A DNA stretch of 64,000 nucleotides, from NCBI RefSeq assembly GCF_025971925.1, contig NZ_JAPDHV010000004.1, positions 310,001 through 374,000 of the forward strand, read 5' to 3'. Origin of the DNA: Chryseobacterium oryctis (lineage in GTDB: Bacteria > Bacteroidota > Bacteroidia > Flavobacteriales > Weeksellaceae). The notes beneath the pieces were generated by a model. That model saw only the letters and a program-made list of their open reading frames with translations, searched no databases and was not told where the DNA came from. A program made the position numbers and the translations under genes. Shown here in pieces: positions 1 to 7,767 of the stretch (position 1 is the first letter of the stretch; each line of letters begins with the position of its first letter).

Positions 1-398
1 AACCATATGATCCAAAAGCTGATGCACAAGCTGATATTAATAAATTAATAGAACAGGCTCAGAAAGAAGAAAAAAATATAATGATTCAGGCTGGTGGAAA
101 CTGGTGTATTTGGTGTTTGAGGTTTAACCAATATGTACAAACAACTCCTGAACTAAAGGAGATTGTAGATGAAAATTATCTTTATTATCATTTGAATTAT
201 TCTCCTGATAATAAGAATGAAAAAGTTTTTGATCAATATGGAAATCCGGGAGATAAATTTGGATACCCTGTTTTTATTGTTTTAGATAAAAATGGAAAAA
301 TGATTCATGTTCAGCAAAGTGATGTCTTAGAAGAAGGAAAAGGCTACAGTCTTGATAAGGTAAAAGAGTTCTTTTTGCAATGGACTTCTAAATCATAA
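1..398 (+). CDS. Thioredoxin-family protein, 5' end outside the window
   Basis: The reading frame is open from base 3 to the TAA at 396-398, so the gene begins before the window. The ATG at 81 lies inside the domain and is not the true start. The visible part has a thioredoxin-like active site, Cys-Ile-Trp-Cys (codons at about 108-119), preceded by GGNW, and a later cis-proline-like GYPVFIVLD stretch followed by KNGK, as in thioredoxin folds. Such proteins reduce or isomerise disulfides, usually in the periplasm of Bacteroidetes, but the signal peptide, if any, is off the window. It ends at a perfect hairpin shared with the convergent aldehyde dehydrogenase gene. The family is fairly sure, the substrate unknown. 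Confidence 0.8.
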   Translation, partial: PYDPKADAQADINKLIEQAQKEEKNIMIQAGGNWCIWCLRFNQYVQTTPELKEIVDENYLYYHLNYSPDNKNEKVFDQYGNPGDKFGYPVFIVLDKNGKMIHVQQSDVLEEGKGYSLDKVKEFFLQWTSKS

Positions 399-431
399 AA
401 TAAAAACCGAGATTTTCTCGGTTTTTATTTT
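397..431. terminator. Bidirectional terminator between convergent genes
   Basis: Perfect 16-bp arms (397-412 and 416-431) close a 3-base loop, with CCGAG/CTCGG at the core and A/T tracts on both sides. It fills the gap between the thioredoxin gene and the aldehyde dehydrogenase gene and can serve both strands. Confidence 0.85.
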
Positions 432-1793
432 TTAAAGCAATTTCTTAATCCAACTTAATTTGCTTTCGGAATAAGGTGGATATTTGATGTTTGGTTCTCC
501 CCAAGTTGCTTTTTGCAGGACTGCTTTTTGATGTGAAAAGGTTTCAAAGCCGAATTTCCCGTGGTAATTTCCGATGCCGGAATTACCTACTCCTCCAAAA
601 GGAAGATTTTCATTTCCCAAATGCATTACAACATCGTTAATACAACCTCCTCCAAAAAAAAGTATTTGGGTAAATATATCTTTTTCTTCCGAATTATTGG
701 TAAAAAGGTAAGCTGCAAGAGGTTTTTCTAAATCTAAAACTTGATTTAAAGCAGAATTAAAATTATTAAAAGAAATTATAGGCAAAATAGGTCCGAAAAT
801 TTCTTCCTGCATAACTCCATCTTCCCAAGTGATATTATTTAGAATAGTAGGTTCTATATAAAGTTTCTCCTCATCGTGATTTCCTCCAAGGTAAATCTTA
901 TTTTTATCGATAAGATTGATTAATCTTTTAAAATTTTTTTGATTAATTATTCTTGTGTAATGTTCAGAGTTTGGTTGATAATTAAACTGAATAATATATT
1001 TTTTTAGAGACTCTAAAAATTCTTTCTGAACAGATTCTTCAATTAATACATAATCGGGAGCTACGCATGTTTGACCTGCATTTAAGAATTTTCCCCAAAC
1101 AATTCTTTTTGCCGCAATATCCAAATTGGCATTTTTTGTAATAATTGCAGGGGATTTTCCACCCAATTCTAGTGTTACCGGAGTTAAATGTTCTGCCGCA
1201 GCTTTGTAAACAATTTTCCCGACTTTTGTACTTCCGGTGAAAAATATTTTGTCAAATTTTAGTTTTAAAAGCTCGGTAGTTTCATCAATTCCTCCCTCAT
1301 AAACGAATAAATATTCTGCAGGAAAGTTATCATTGATGATTTTAGACATTATTTTCATCGTGTTTTCTGCTATTTCACTTGGCTTCAGAATACAGCAATT
1401 CCCTGAAGCCAAAGCTGCAATAACAGGAGAGAGTGATAATTGATAAGGATAATTCCAGGCTCCAATAACCAATACATTTCCTAAAGGTTCTGGATATATA
1501 TAACTTTGTCCTAATTGATTAGCAAGATTTGTTCTTACTTTTTTAGGCTTGGAAAGTGAGTTTAAATTCTTTAAATAATAATCAATATCGTTTAAAATAA
1601 ATGAAATTTCGGTAGTGAAAGTATCAAACTTTGATTTCCCAAAATCTTTGTAAATAGCATCAAATAAAGCCTGTTCATTTTCTAATACAAGTTCTTTAAG
1701 TTTTTTAAGTTGATTTTTTCTAAAGTTTATTTCTTTAGTTTTTTGAGTATTAAAAAACAGGCGTTGTGAAATTACAATATCTGAAATTTTCAT
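432..1793 (-). CDS. Aldehyde dehydrogenase (class 3 / fatty-aldehyde type)
   Basis: A 453-residue NAD(P)-dependent aldehyde dehydrogenase that would oxidise aldehydes to carboxylic acids. The catalytic cysteine is in NAGQTC (Cys243) and the general-base glutamate in LELGGKSP (Glu209). The GSTKVG dinucleotide-binding turn is near residue 187 and the AWNYP motif near 112. The length and the short N terminus fit the class 3 (ALDH3-like) branch rather than the 490-residue class 1/2 enzymes. It is a single-gene unit, divergent from the short-chain dehydrogenase at 1886. The physiological substrate cannot be read from sequence. No clear TAnnTTTG box precedes it; TATATTCG at 1819-1812 is one mismatch away. 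Confidence 0.92.
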   Translation of the reverse strand: MKISDIVISQRLFFNTQKTKEINFRKNQLKKLKELVLENEQALFDAIYKDFGKSKFDTFTTEISFILNDIDYYLKNLNSLSKPKKVRTNLANQLGQSYIYPEPLGNVLVIGAWNYPYQLSLSPVIAALASGNCCILKPSEIAENTMKIMSKIINDNFPAEYLFVYEGGIDETTELLKLKFDKIFFTGSTKVGKIVYKAAAEHLTPVTLELGGKSPAIITKNANLDIAAKRIVWGKFLNAGQTCVAPDYVLIEESVQKEFLESLKKYIIQFNYQPNSEHYTRIINQKNFKRLINLIDKNKIYLGGNHDEEKLYIEPTILNNITWEDGVMQEEIFGPILPIISFNNFNSALNQVLDLEKPLAAYLFTNNSEEKDIFTQILFFGGGCINDVVMHLGNENLPFGGVGNSGIGNYHGKFGFETFSHQKAVLQKATWGEPNIKYPPYSESKLSWIKKLL

Positions 1794-1885
1794 TGTATAA
1801 ATTGTATTTTACGAATATAATAATAAGTTTTTGCTTAAATGGTTTTAGTTAAAATCATTTATATTTATAGAATAAATGTTTACAG

Positions 1886-2689
1886 ATGAATTTTAGTGAC
1901 AAAATAATCCTTATAACGGGTGGTGCTTCAGGGATTGGTAAGATTATGGGACGTAAAGCTCTGGAAAGGGGAGTTGCTAAGTTGGTTATTTGGGATATAA
2001 ATGAGAAAGGTCTTCATGACGTAAAATCTGAATTTGAAAATTATAAAGGTGAGATTTTCACTTATAAAGTGGATGTTTCTAATTTAGAAAGTATACAATC
2101 TACTGCAGATTTGGTGAAAAAGGAAGTAGGAAACGTAGAGATTTTAATAAATAATGCGGGTATAGTTGTCGGGAAATATTTTCATGAACATACGCATGAT
2201 GACATAAAAAAAACAACGCTTATCAATTCTGATGCTATGATGCATATTACTTTAGAATTTCTTACAGAGATGATAAATAAAAATAATGGTTCTATATGTA
2301 ATATTGCTTCAGCAGCAGGACTTATTTCTAATCCTAAAATGTCGGTTTATGCTGCCTCAAAATGGGCTGTAATAGGATGGAGTGATAGTATGCGTTTGGA
2401 AATGAAAGAATTAAAGAAAAATGTAGCTGTTACTACTGTTATGCCTTTCTACATCAATACAGGAATGTTTGAAGGAATAAAGTCTAAATTAGTGCCGATT
2501 TTAGAGCCAGAGCCTACTGCTGAAAAAATAATAAGAGCAATAGAAAAGAAAGCTAAAATGTTGGCTATGCCATTGCCTTATTGGTATATACGTTTAAATC
2601 AAGGGGTCTTACCTTTAAATTTATTTGACTGGGTGATGCGTAATGTCTTTGGTATTTATGATACGATGAAAGACTTTAAAGGCAGATGA
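1886..2689 (+). CDS. Short-chain dehydrogenase/reductase (SDR)
   Basis: A 267-residue classical SDR oxidoreductase. The cofactor motif TGGASGIG is at residues 11-18, NNAG at 89-92, the catalytic serine at about 142, and the YxxxK pair at Tyr155 and Lys159. Asp38 at the end of the second strand (WDIN) suggests NAD(H) preference. The hydrophobic C-terminal tail, with LPYWYIRLNQGVLPLNLFDWVM, resembles membrane-associated SDR16C-like enzymes acting on lipids or retinoids, which is inference. It is divergent from the aldehyde dehydrogenase, so a shared role in aldehyde/alcohol conversion is possible but unproven. A bidirectional terminator follows. Confidence 0.9.
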   Translation: MNFSDKIILITGGASGIGKIMGRKALERGVAKLVIWDINEKGLHDVKSEFENYKGEIFTYKVDVSNLESIQSTADLVKKEVGNVEILINNAGIVVGKYFHEHTHDDIKKTTLINSDAMMHITLEFLTEMINKNNGSICNIASAAGLISNPKMSVYAASKWAVIGWSDSMRLEMKELKKNVAVTTVMPFYINTGMFEGIKSKLVPILEPEPTAEKIIRAIEKKAKMLAMPLPYWYIRLNQGVLPLNLFDWVMRNVFGIYDTMKDFKGR

Positions 2690-2705
2690 TAATAAGAGTC
2701 CTATA

Positions 2706-2736
2706 AAAAAACCACTTCCCTAGAAGTGGTTTTTTT
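2706..2736. terminator. Bidirectional terminator between SDR and rplI
   Basis: 13-bp arms AAAAAACCACTTC / GAAGTGGTTTTTT (2706-2718, 2723-2735) with a 4-base loop. The flanking A and T tracts suit termination of both convergent genes. Confidence 0.85.
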
Positions 2737-2759
2737 ATATTGAGAAAACTCTCTTTTTA

Positions 2760-3260
2760 TTAAGCTTCTTCAGATTTTGCTTCTTCTTTTTTAGCAGGAG
2801 CAGCCTCAACTGGAGCATCAGATACAATATCGAACTCATAGTTGTACTCAACATTTCTGTGAAGTCTAACAAGAGCTGAGAATTTACCAGTTCTTTTGAT
2901 TGTGCTTCCAGGAATTCTGATGTATTTTTTGTCTACAGAAACACCAGCTTTTTCTAAAGCAGCAGCTAAATCTGCATTGTTGATAGAACCAAATAATTTA
3001 TCACCAGTACCTACTTTAGCAGGAATAGTAATAGAAGTTTTTTTCAATTGTTCAACTACAGCGTTTGCAGCAGCGATTAATTTAGCTTCTTCTTCTTTTC
3101 TAGCTTCTAAAGTAGCTTCTAGAGCAGCTTTATTTTTAGGTGTAGCTAAAAGTGCATATCCTTGAGGGATTAAGAAGTTTCTAGCATAACCTGGTTTTAC
3201 GTTTACTGTGTCGAATTCAAGACCTAAGTTTTCTACGTCTTTTTTTAGGATAATTTCCAT
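2760..3260 (-). CDS. rplI: 50S ribosomal protein L9
   Basis: A 166-residue bL9. The N-terminal domain has the family signature around residues 8-28 (ENLGLEFDTVNVKPGYARN-like) and the NFLIPQGYA stretch, followed by the long connecting helix and the C-terminal domain. The tail after residue 150 is an Ala/Lys/Glu-rich extension seen in several Flavobacteriia L9 proteins. L9 binds 23S rRNA near the L1 stalk and aids fidelity. It is third in the rpsF-rpsR-rplI order but separated from rpsR by a 182-bp spacer with a terminator-like hairpin, so its expression may be partly uncoupled. Confidence 0.97.
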   Translation of the reverse strand: MEIILKKDVENLGLEFDTVNVKPGYARNFLIPQGYALLATPKNKAALEATLEARKEEEAKLIAAANAVVEQLKKTSITIPAKVGTGDKLFGSINNADLAAALEKAGVSVDKKYIRIPGSTIKRTGKFSALVRLHRNVEYNYEFDIVSDAPVEAAPAKKEEAKSEEA

Positions 3261-3387
3261 TGTTGTTGTCCGTTTTTTAGTTTTAGAGAAAAGAAAAAAG
3301 AAAAAAGAAAAAAGACAAATGTCTTAGAAATTATTTCTTTTCTTTAATCTAAAAATCGTTAGAATTAATTATTTATTCAGCAACTTA

Positions 3388-3424
3388 AAAAAAGAGAAAA
3401 CAACCGAAATCTTTTCTCTTTTTT
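3388..3424 (-). terminator. Terminator-like hairpin between rpsR and rplI
   Basis: On the minus strand, shortly after the rpsR stop, 13-bp perfect arms (3424-3412 and 3400-3388) enclose an 11-base loop, and the distal arm is U-rich. It can act as an attenuator or a stabilising 3' structure. The GC content is low, so strength is uncertain. Confidence 0.5.
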
Positions 3425-3442
3425 CTTGTTTCTTTTTATATC

Positions 3443-3745
3443 TTATTTTAATAAGTCAGCTACATAAGGCATCAAAGCAAGGTGTCTTGCTCTTTTGATA
3501 GCTGCAGAAACTTTTCTTTGGTATTTTAAAGAAGTTCCTGTATATCTTCTTGGTAAGATTTTGCCTTGTTCGTTCACGAATTGTAATAAGAAATCAGCAT
3601 CTTTATAATCTACATGCTTAATTCCGTATTTTTTAAATCTACAATATTTCTTTTCAGATTTTGTATTGATATCAAGTGGAGTAAGGAATTTTACTTCTGA
3701 TTCTCCTCCAGCTGAGGCTTGTTTAGCCATTTCGTCTATTGCCAT
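3443..3745 (-). CDS. rpsR: 30S ribosomal protein S18
   Basis: A 100-residue bS18. The conserved core is clear: [16 protein letters not shown], then [17 protein letters not shown] and [12 protein letters not shown]. It binds 16S rRNA as a partner of S6, whose gene lies just upstream in the same operon with a 31-bp gap. The N-terminal 20 residues are longer than in E. coli and common in Bacteroidetes. A second in-frame ATG at codon 6 (3730) starts MAKQ, so the exact start is uncertain by five codons. Confidence 0.97.
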   Translation of the reverse strand: MAIDEMAKQASAGGESEVKFLTPLDINTKSEKKYCRFKKYGIKHVDYKDADFLLQFVNEQGKILPRRYTGTSLKYQRKVSAAIKRARHLALMPYVADLLK

Positions 3746-3776
3746 GTCTTTGTCGTTTTAAAAATTGGGTTAATAA

Positions 3777-4118
3777 TTAAGCTTTAGATGCTTTTACTTT
3801 AGCTCTTCTAGTTACAGCGTACTCAACAGCGTGTTTGTCAAGTTTTGTAGTAAGGTAACGAATTACTCTTTCGTCACGTTTGAATGCTAATTCTAAATCA
3901 GCAACTACAGTACCTTCCCCTTTAAATTCGATTAAAGTATAGAATCCATTCTTTTTCAATTGGATTGGATAAGCTAATTTTTTTAATCCCCAGTTTTCTT
4001 TAGCAACGATTTCGCAGTTCTTTTCTTTTAAAAGATCTACATACTTGTTCACTGCTTCCTCCACCTGTGCGTCAGATAGAACGGGAGTTAAAATGAAAAC
4101 AGTTTCGTAATTGTTCAT
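3777..4118 (-). CDS. rpsF: 30S ribosomal protein S6
   Basis: A 113-residue bS6, first gene of the rpsF-rpsR-rplI operon. The start [18 protein letters not shown] and the central [19 protein letters not shown] with the later RDERVIRYL are diagnostic. S6 forms a heterodimer with S18 on the central domain of 16S rRNA. The promoter is visible at 4160-4153 on the minus strand. The short Ala/Lys-rich C-terminal tail is normal for the phylum. Confidence 0.97.
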   Translation of the reverse strand: MNNYETVFILTPVLSDAQVEEAVNKYVDLLKEKNCEIVAKENWGLKKLAYPIQLKKNGFYTLIEFKGEGTVVADLELAFKRDERVIRYLTTKLDKHAVEYAVTRRAKVKASKA

Positions 4119-4152
4119 AATGTTAAATAAATTTGTTAATTATTTTGAGGTG

Positions 4153-4160
4153 CAAAAGTA
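4153..4160 (-). promoter_or_regulatory. -7 box of the rpsF operon
   Basis: Minus-strand TACTTTTG matches the Bacteroidetes TAnnTTTG box and sits 34 bp before the rpsF ATG. About 20 bp further upstream the minus strand has ATTG, one mismatch from the -33 TTTG. Confidence 0.7.
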
Positions 4161-4217
4161 GTAATATTATTTTGTTTATACAATAAGTTTGTATTTTATT
4201 TACTAATGAAAAATTAT

Positions 4218-4736
4218 TTATTTCCAATAGTTCCAATTGGTACCGTCATAAATTGCTAATGCATCACTTGTTGTATCATAGACCATTGTTCCGGCAACAG
4301 GCTTTGAGATGTTTAGATGAGGATTTTCAACATGAGGCAAAACTAATGCTTTGTTATTCGATTCTAGCACCAAAACCCCGGGCTTTGAAGTTGTAGGTGC
4401 TCCTATTATTATACTTGTACCTACTTCTCCTGTAGTAGAAACATCTGTTGTAGTCGTTAATGTAGTCGTTAAATTTGTCCAATTGTTGTTTTCTTTAACT
4501 TGAATTGTATTTTGTTTCTTATTTACAATGAATGTCCCATCGGATGCATTATCAGGAGCAGTGACTACAGTAGGTAATATGATACCTTTATTTTCTTTTC
4601 CAAACTCAAGCAGAACGCTACTGTTTGATATTTGACTAGTGCCAATACCAATTTGAGCGAATGTACTTTGAAAAATAAGCAGCATAGGTATTATTAATAA
4701 TCTTTTTTCCATCTTGAAAAGTTTATTTTTTTTCAT
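4218..4736 (-). CDS. Small exported protein with repeated C-terminal surface module
   Basis: The protein is 172 residues from the ATG at 4736, chosen because it begins 13 bp after the stop of the upstream gene; longer in-frame starts run into that gene. A second start at 4712 (MEKRLL) is possible. A signal peptide ends near FQSTFAQ. The mature part holds two copies of one pattern: a GIILPTV-like strand, then DGTFIVNKKQNTIQVKENN, and later ALVLPHV followed by GTMVYDTTSDALAIYDG and NW. Similar modules end many Bacteroidetes surface proteins, including the neighbour at 4750-7182. There is no T9SS sorting domain and no lipobox. Function unknown; it is probably a cell-surface or adhesion-related partner of the upstream protein. 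Confidence 0.75.
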   Translation of the reverse strand: MKKNKLFKMEKRLLIIPMLLIFQSTFAQIGIGTSQISNSSVLLEFGKENKGIILPTVVTAPDNASDGTFIVNKKQNTIQVKENNNWTNLTTTLTTTTDVSTTGEVGTSIIIGAPTTSKPGVLVLESNNKALVLPHVENPHLNISKPVAGTMVYDTTSDALAIYDGTNWNYWK

Positions 4737-4749
4737 TTTTTTTCTTTTT

Positions 4750-7182
4750 TTAGTTTGAATTACATCCTTTTTGTATGCATACCCATTCTTTTCTGGCTGG
4801 GTCATTAGCCGGTGATAAACCTCTGTAAAGCTTAATACATTTTTCATCTGTATCATACACCATCATTCCTTTTACAGGGATAAGGCTATTTATTTGTTGT
4901 GTCGTTAAATGAGAAATTACAAAACCTTTAGTAGGAGAGTCTAAAACAATATGTCCATTAGGTTGGCTTGTTGGCCAGTTTTCAGATGAACTAAATTGTC
5001 TGGAAGAAATTCCAACGTTAGATGTTAAGGCATTTCCTGATGTGTTACCAGGTTCTGTACAAACTTTAGTAATAAATGTTTTGCTGACAATATTACTTGT
5101 TTTGTTACCACAAGTACCTGATATGATAACGAAATAGTAATCTGTTGTTGGTGTTAATGATGTTTGTGGCGTATAAGACGATGTAGTTGCTCCGGTAATA
5201 AGTGTCGCTCCAGAGGTTGCGTTGACCGTGTTTTTATACCATTGATATGAAAGATTTGTACCTGTAGCATTAACGCTTAGTGTAGATGGTGTAACGCCTA
5301 CATTTACTGTTTCTGAGGAAGTAGGTTGTGTTGATATTTCTGTATTAGGATTGACTTTTAATATTGATGCTGTTGAGTTTGAATTGCCACATGAATTAGT
5401 TGATATTACAAAATATCTGTAACCATCCATTGAAATAGTGGTGTTTGCGATGGTAAGCGTATTTGTTGTAGTTCCTGAGTGTGTTGTACTTTCTGTAATT
5501 GGTCCCCAAGATGTACCATTGTCTGTGCTCATATACCATTTGTATCCATTAGCAAAATTAACATTTGCTGTAATTGTAGTTGTTTGACCTTCACAAACTG
5601 TTACATTCGAAGGAGGATAAGAAGCATATTTTGGTTTAGGGTTGACTGTTAATGTAGCCGCAGAAGTTGTTGTTGTTCCGCAAGTATTTGCTGTATTATT
5701 GGCAACCAGTCTATATCTGTAGTTGCTCATGGTGTACAATACTCCAGTAATGGTAAGAGTTGCTGTAGTTGCATTAGAATAAACTCCACCATTGGAAATA
5801 TTGGCAAATGTATTTCCTCCATCTGTGCTTAGTTGCCATTGGTAAGTATCTGCACCTGTTACTGTAGAAGCTATTGTAGTATTAGCTCCTTCACAAACGG
5901 TAGTATTTGACGGATTAGAAGCCGTAGGTTTTGAATTAACGGTTAATATAGCTGCAGAAGATGTTGTCGGACAGGAATTATTAGTTGCTATAATTCGGTA
6001 TCTGTATCCGTTCATGGCAACAGTAGGAGAAGTAATATTTAGTGTTATTGTGGTAGCTCCGGAATATACACCTGTATTTGATATATTTGAATAGTTGATG
6101 CCATCCGTGCTTACCTGCCACTGATAACTTGTAGCTCCAGTAATTGTTGATGTAAAACTTGTATTTGTTCCCTCACATGTTGTTTTTGTGGTTGGTTGTG
6201 TCGTGATTGTAGGTGGAGTTGTAACGGTTACATTTGCGCCTATTGTATTGCCATTAGAATCCTTTTCTGCTGGATAATAACAAGAACCACTATAGTAGTA
6301 CGGGGTGTATTTACCAGTTGTTAAATTACCTGTGTATCGGGTAGTACTGTTGTCTTTGAACCAGTGCAGTTCACTTGAAAATCCTGAAGGTGCGGCTGTA
6401 CTTTTTAATAAAGAGTTTAATGAAGTTACATCTGTTGTTGTATTACATACACTATAAGATGTTGAATTTAGTATAGGTACAGGGACACCATAAAAACTAG
6501 GATTATCAGCATATACATAATTTACACCAGATGTGGTAGATGTAACGATAAATCTAATTTCATATGTTTGCCCTGGTTTCATTATATATGTTTGTGTAGA
6601 TGTTATATAAGTATTTTTACTTGTGATTGAAGTACTTGGTCCCACCGTTGTACTAACGCCTGTAGAAACATCTTTTATTTGTATATAGCACCAAAATTGT
6701 AAACTCGCCTGATCTGAAGTAAAAGTTGTACGTAAATAACCTATTTTAAATCCATTTACAAGTATGCCGGGGCCGTTGTTGTTTACAGTAACTCGTGCTG
6801 TTAATGCTCTATCTGTGCTATACGACCCGTTTATTATAGGTACTTGATATATAGTTGAAGCATCCGTTAAAAAATTTGAAATACCATTATATCCACCTGA
6901 AGGCGAGGTAGCTGAGCTGTTTGAGTTATACCAAAAACCAGTTGTTGTGGTATTGTTTATTTTGATTTGCTCAACAGTATAATAATTCTTTAATCTGTTT
7001 GGGCTTAAATCTTTGGCCGAGTAATCATTGTTTGAGGTATCTCCATCATAGGTTATTAATCCTGTTGTTGTGTTTGCATCAACAGTTAATGAACATACTG
7101 TTCCTGGTTGCGCAAGTAGGGATGTGAAAAATAAATTGATTATTAAAGTAATCAATATTTTAGTTGAATAATTTGATTTCAT
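4750..7182 (-). CDS. Large secreted protein with four Ig-like repeats
   Basis: An 810-residue protein with a signal peptide ending near FTSLLAQ. The first 300 residues form a domain I do not recognise. Four Ig/PKD-like repeats of about 90 residues follow (roughly 320-700); the first three share a CEG motif, YQW or YKW, STD and YRY. The C terminus (about 745-800) carries ISHL, IPVKGMMVYDTDEKCIKLYRG and WVCIQ, the same module as in the downstream 172-residue protein. There is no T9SS type A or B tail, so the export route past the periplasm is unclear. Thr/Ser/Asn-rich composition fits a surface adhesin. It is likely co-transcribed with the next gene from the box at 7217-7210. Confidence 0.8.
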   Translation of the reverse strand: MKSNYSTKILITLIINLFFTSLLAQPGTVCSLTVDANTTTGLITYDGDTSNNDYSAKDLSPNRLKNYYTVEQIKINNTTTTGFWYNSNSSATSPSGGYNGISNFLTDASTIYQVPIINGSYSTDRALTARVTVNNNGPGILVNGFKIGYLRTTFTSDQASLQFWCYIQIKDVSTGVSTTVGPSTSITSKNTYITSTQTYIMKPGQTYEIRFIVTSTTSGVNYVYADNPSFYGVPVPILNSTSYSVCNTTTDVTSLNSLLKSTAAPSGFSSELHWFKDNSTTRYTGNLTTGKYTPYYYSGSCYYPAEKDSNGNTIGANVTVTTPPTITTQPTTKTTCEGTNTSFTSTITGATSYQWQVSTDGINYSNISNTGVYSGATTITLNITSPTVAMNGYRYRIIATNNSCPTTSSAAILTVNSKPTASNPSNTTVCEGANTTIASTVTGADTYQWQLSTDGGNTFANISNGGVYSNATTATLTITGVLYTMSNYRYRLVANNTANTCGTTTTSAATLTVNPKPKYASYPPSNVTVCEGQTTTITANVNFANGYKWYMSTDNGTSWGPITESTTHSGTTTNTLTIANTTISMDGYRYFVISTNSCGNSNSTASILKVNPNTEISTQPTSSETVNVGVTPSTLSVNATGTNLSYQWYKNTVNATSGATLITGATTSSYTPQTSLTPTTDYYFVIISGTCGNKTSNIVSKTFITKVCTEPGNTSGNALTSNVGISSRQFSSSENWPTSQPNGHIVLDSPTKGFVISHLTTQQINSLIPVKGMMVYDTDEKCIKLYRGLSPANDPARKEWVCIQKGCNSN

Positions 7183-7209
7183 ATGTTTTTTTTATTTAAA
7201 AAAAGCTTG

Positions 7210-7217
7210 CAAAAATA
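7210..7217 (-). promoter_or_regulatory. -7 box of the Ig-repeat protein gene
   Basis: Minus-strand TATTTTTG, 27 bp before the ATG at 7182, is a full match to TAnnTTTG. No clear -33 TTTG is seen at the expected distance. Confidence 0.6.
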
Positions 7218-7687
7218 TTAATATTTTTTTAAATATTGCATTTTATGTTATTTTATTTATCTATTAATGAAATATTTGTAAATTATTATTTGTAAATGAA
7301 TTTTTATGTGAATATTTTTCAAAATAATGTTTTTAAATTATTGATTATTAGTATTTTATTAATTTTGTGTAATGAGAAAGTTAAAAACTATTAGAGCTCT
7401 ATTTTTTTCTTTAAAATTTCGATTTTAAAAACTTAATTAACGTAAATATTTGATTATTAATTTGTTGAAATTTTGTTGATTTTGTTTGTGTGAAATCTTT
7501 TCAAAATTTATCATATTATAATAGGATGTCTTTTGTTTTTCATTATTTGAATCCGATTACAAATCTATGTGTGATAAGTAGATTGATTTTAGCAATAACA
7601 ATGTTCTAAAATCTTTGTTCTGTATAAAAAGGAGGGCCAAGAAGGGGATAAATAAATTATTGGGGATTGGTATGAAATTGAAAAGAT

Positions 7688-7713
7688 GAAGCTTTCTTAA
7701 AAAAGAAAGCTTC
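7688..7713 (-). terminator. Inverted repeat downstream of the CLC gene
   Basis: Perfect 11-bp arms GAAGCTTTCTT / AAGAAAGCTTC with a 4-base A loop, 55 bp after the CLC stop on the minus strand. The U tract is weak, so it may be a 3'-end stabiliser rather than an efficient terminator. Confidence 0.5.
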
Positions 7714-7767
7714 GTATTAGATATACCTGTAATATTTTAAAAGGATATGAGTTGCTTTTCGGAAATA

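Larger units (their letters stand above)
7183..7767. other. 585-bp AT-rich gap
   Basis: No credible protein gene is seen here. It holds the -7 box of the 810-residue gene (7217-7210, minus), an AT palindrome at 7211-7228, a plus-strand TAATTTTG at 7360-7367 that points at no annotated gene, and an 11-bp inverted repeat at 7688-7713 behind the CLC gene. Confidence 0.6.

Noticed and set aside
3284..3316. Short A/G tandem tract, possible phase-variable repeat
   Set aside because: The units are short and impure, lie in a spacer between ribosomal genes and do not affect a start codon or promoter that I can see.
4737..4856. Forty-codon N-terminal extension of the 172-residue exported protein
   Set aside because: It would overlap the end of the upstream Ig-repeat gene and place the signal peptide internally; the ATG at 4736 gives a normal exported protein.
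7526..7609. 27-codon ORF in the 585-bp gap
   Set aside because: No leader, no motif, no terminator directly behind it, and an AT-rich composition that easily yields such ORFs.
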